DNA of 32,753 nt from JBAXLO01 sp037134755 (GTDB lineage: Bacteria; Bacteroidota; Bacteroidia; Bacteroidales; JACABE01): the NCBI GenBank assembly GCA_037134755.1, contig JBAXLO010000023.1, positions 1-32,753 of the forward strand. The letters run 5' to 3'. A program made the translations under genes and the position numbers. Positions 30,996-32,753 of the stretch are shown one piece after another. The notes beneath the pieces are model-generated. The model did not search any database, was not told the origin of the DNA, and saw only the letters and a program-made list of their open reading frames with translations. Each line of letters opens with the position of its first letter. Within the stretch, counting starts at the first letter, position 1.

Positions 30996-31396
30996 TTATT
31001 CTATTATAAACTTCCTTACCACCGTTTCTTTATCTGATGATAGTTTTAAGATATAAATACCATTTGCGAAAGCGAAAGTATTAACAATAGCTTTCTTATT
31101 AATATTAGATGTATAAATGATTTGCCCGATAAGGTTTATTCTGTATCAGAGTTTGTTTCTATAGTAAGATTTTCTTTAGCAGGAATAGGATAACAAATAA
31201 TATCATTTTGTTTATCAGTATTTTTATTAATACCTATATTTGAACAATCTATATACATACCATATTGTTGATAAAAACTTCCATTAACAATAAGAGTTGA
31301 CAATTGAAGTATACAGTTATGTACTCCGGGTTTGCACCAATAATAATTAGGGTCTGCTGAAAAACTCACACTACATTTAAATAGTCTATTTCCCGA
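30996..31396 (-). pseudogene. Remnant of a T9SS cargo gene, frameshifted
   Basis: On the minus strand a frame from 31396 reads SGNRLFKCSV...CYPIPAKENLTIETNSDTE, then stops near 31136. The next frame carries on the same sorting domain: YRINLIGQIIYTSN...AFANGIYILKLSSDKE...RKFIIE, with its own stop at 30996-30998. Together they make a full T9SS type A C-terminus (YPxPAKE...G(I)YILK...KFIIE) interrupted by a frameshift at about 31135-31150. Upstream of 31397 there is an in-frame stop and no signal peptide, so the 5' part of the gene is gone. The adjacent palindrome at 30921-30971 may mark a rearrangement (inference). A sequencing error could explain the frameshift but not the missing 5' part. Confidence 0.75.
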
Positions 31397-31618
31397 TTAT
31401 AACATTTTTGCATTTTCATAATATTTGATTTTAAATTATATAATATGCAAAAGATAACAATTTATTTTTAAAAATAAAGCTTTTTATAAATTATTTTGCA
31501 CCTTAAATATAAAATATAAAGATTAATATTATTAAGTTCATCTGTATTTTTAATCCTAAATATAGTAGAAGAGATTTTAAATTATAATAAAATTATGTGA
31601 GAGCAAATCAGAGTTGTA

Positions 31619-31720
31619 ATGCGTTATTCAGGGCCAAGAATTTTGTTTCACAATACTTTACTTGCAATTGGTCAACTTCTTAGAAATCTAATGAAAAAGA
31701 TATATAAAACAGTAAAATAA
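31619..31720 (+). CDS. Possible 33-residue peptide or gene remnant
   Basis: ATG 31619 opens MRYSGPRILFHNTLLAIGQ..., ending KKIYKTVK, with the frame open a few codons upstream (EQIRVV after a TGA). The patch has more G+C than its flanks and the peptide has a protein-like amphipathic pattern with a basic tail. It could be the C-terminal stub of a lost gene. No ribosome binding site or promoter is clear, and no family was identified. Confidence 0.25.
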   Translation: MRYSGPRILFHNTLLAIGQLLRNLMKKIYKTVK

Positions 31721-31758
31721 ATCTAAATAAGATTAATAATTTATTTTTTTTAATTTTA

Positions 31759-31790
31759 TTTGTAAATTATTACTTTTAATAGTATCTTTG
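31759..31790 (+). promoter_or_regulatory. Consensus Bacteroidota promoter of the DUF3575-like gene
   Basis: TTTG (31759-31762) and tatctttg (31783-31790, exact TAnnTTTG) are separated by exactly 20 nt, the best promoter in the window. The start is predicted near 31796, giving a leader of about 40 nt. Confidence 0.75.
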
Positions 31791-31834
31791 TACTGGTTTT
31801 TCGAATTAATAAATTACAAATAAACACACATTTT

Positions 31835-32389
31835 ATGAAAAAAATAGTTTTAGTAGCAATAGTTCTTTTAATGTCTTTTAAGATGATTGCGCAGCCAAGC
31901 AGAAATTATTCTGATTCGGATGATAAGTTTGCCATTAAGTTAAACCCATTAAGTCTGTTCCTGCTGACAAGTAATATTTCTTTTGAATATAAGATTAAAA
32001 ATAATCTAAGTGCTCAATTGGGTGTTGGTTACACTGGTATTACTGTTTCTAGTTTAAAGTATGAAGGTATTAGATTAACTCCGGAAGTTAGGTTTTATAC
32101 CAAGCAAAGGGCTATAAGTGGTTTTTATATTGCTCCTTATCTCCGTTATCAACATTATGAACTTTCGGAAAATGCAAATAAACTTCTTTACGAATCATTT
32201 GGTGGTGGTTTATCATTTGGATTTCAGAAAATATCCCCTAGTGGTTTTATTGTTGATCTTTTTGTTGGACCAAGTTATAATTCAGGAAATTTTAGTGTAA
32301 AAGAAGGTACTAAAACGGATGAAAATTTAGGATTTGGGATGAGCGGCACAGGTATCAGAACAGGGCTTACTATTGGTTTTGCATTTTAA
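31835..32389 (+). CDS. Outer-membrane beta-barrel protein, DUF3575-like (184 aa)
   Basis: A signal peptide (MKKIVLVAIVLLMSFKMIAQ) is followed by FAIKLNPLSLFLLTSNISFEYKI (split), then strands QLGVGYTGI, TPEVRFYT, GFYIAPYLRYQHYEL, SFGGGLSFGFQ, FIVDLFVGPSY and a terminal GTGIRTGLTIGFAF ending in aromatic Phe. The K-x-N-P-L...PE-x-R-x-Y...GFY-x-x-P-Y pattern matches the DUF3575 family of Bacteroidota outer-membrane barrels of unknown function. Length is usual. It is monocistronic: it has the strongest promoter in the window, and a terminator follows at 32412. High expression is a reasonable inference. Confidence 0.78.
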   Translation: MKKIVLVAIVLLMSFKMIAQPSRNYSDSDDKFAIKLNPLSLFLLTSNISFEYKIKNNLSAQLGVGYTGITVSSLKYEGIRLTPEVRFYTKQRAISGFYIAPYLRYQHYELSENANKLLYESFGGGLSFGFQKISPSGFIVDLFVGPSYNSGNFSVKEGTKTDENLGFGMSGTGIRTGLTIGFAF

Positions 32390-32411
32390 GATATCTCAAT
32401 AAGATAATATT

Positions 32412-32447
32412 AGCCTTATAGATTGCTGAAATCTGTAAGGCTTTTTT
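32412..32447 (+). terminator. Rho-independent terminator of the DUF3575-like gene
   Basis: agccttatagatt (32412-32424) pairs with 32430-32442 over 13 bp with one wobble and a 5-nt loop, followed by a T-run to 32447. Confidence 0.85.
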
Positions 32448-32540
32448 ATTGGATAATTTTTTATCATAAATTAATATATTAGGATTTGAATTGTTTTAGA
32501 TAAATTAATTTTAGCTTTGATTCTAAATTAGATGAAAAGA

Positions 32541-32753
32541 ATCATTCTTTGAGAAATAATCTGTGTTTGGACAATAAATAATTTAATATAGTCAAAAAAT
32601 CCATTTCGACAGTCTGGAGATCTATTTCGACAATGAAGAAATCCATTTCGACAGTCAAGAAATCTATTCTGACAATAAAGAAATCTATTCTGACAATGAA
32701 GAAATCTATTCTGACAATAAAGAAATCTATTCTGACAATGAAGAAATCTATTC
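32541..32753. repeat. Tandem array, 21-bp period, running off the window end
   Basis: Well-formed units start at 32599, 32620, 32641, 32662, 32683, 32704 and 32725, with a partial one at 32746. Each reads atc(t/c)att(t/c)(c/t)gaca followed by atgaagaa, ataaagaa or gtcaagaa. From 32662 onward two versions (ataaag, atgaag) alternate, a 42-bp higher-order repeat. Diverged units precede at 32541 and 32559, with 18- and 40-nt spacings. Since 21 is a multiple of 3, frames stay open through the array, but there is no start codon with coding context. The true right end is outside the window. Confidence 0.88.

Larger units (their letters stand above)
31397..31834. other. Gene-free stretch before the DUF3575-like gene
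   Basis: About 440 nt, AT-rich. Apart from a 33-codon frame (31619-31720) in a less AT-rich patch and the promoter at 31759-31790, I see nothing recognisable. Confidence 0.6.

Noticed and set aside
32599..32753. Coding heptapeptide repeat (open frames through the 21-bp units)
   Set aside because: Because 21 is divisible by 3, frames stay open automatically. There is no start codon with leader, and the sister arrays contain stops in every frame. It cannot be fully excluded because the window ends here.

Overview
The window is chromosomal DNA from a low-GC member of the Bacteroidota, probably a free-living gliding or marine/freshwater type rather than a gut Bacteroides (this finer placement is inference). 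The evidence is fourfold. Several secreted proteins end in a type IX secretion (T9SS) type A sorting domain. Most well-spaced genes are preceded by the Bacteroidota -7 box TAnnTTTG. IspG is the long three-domain form. PurS is a separate small subunit. No rRNA, tRNA, CRISPR array, integrase or transposase was seen. Both window ends cut through features.

Layout. 1-1010: the 3' end of an unknown gene, a 69-residue membrane protein and a strong terminator. 1011-9830 (+): a giant repeat adhesin-like T9SS protein, nadB, elbB and a second T9SS protein with FG-GAP repeats. 9928-11906: a convergent SUMF1-fold lipoprotein/secreted protein and a small beta-barrel protein. 12001-15202 (-): pssA-purS-dsbD, probably one transcript. 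15513-17531 (+): a KimA-like APC permease. 17532-18464: a gene-free, very AT-rich block. 18465-22728 (-): manA, a SPASM-like radical SAM protein and ispG. 22837-24504 (+): a P-loop nucleotide kinase, dCMP deaminase and an HMA-AraC regulator. 24538-25158 (-): thiamine pyrophosphokinase. 25846-29558 (-): an operon of a T9SS BNR-repeat protein, an SH3-like secreted protein and an unknown membrane protein. 29646-32389: a CsgG-like/beta-barrel protein, a broken T9SS gene and a DUF3575-like barrel.

Much of this is housekeeping (NAD, phospholipid, purine, isoprenoid, thiamine and dCMP metabolism). It is mixed with an envelope and secretion theme: three intact and one broken T9SS cargo genes, three barrel proteins, and DsbD for periplasmic thiol reduction.

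The most unusual signal lies between the genes. Three gene-free stretches (17797-18090, 25433-25651, 32541-window end) each carry a degenerate tandem array with the same 21-bp period, two turns of B-DNA, although their base compositions and unit sequences are quite different. All lie beyond the 3' ends of genes. The second most unusual is an 80-bp palindromic element inserted in frame inside ispG and translated as part of the protein.
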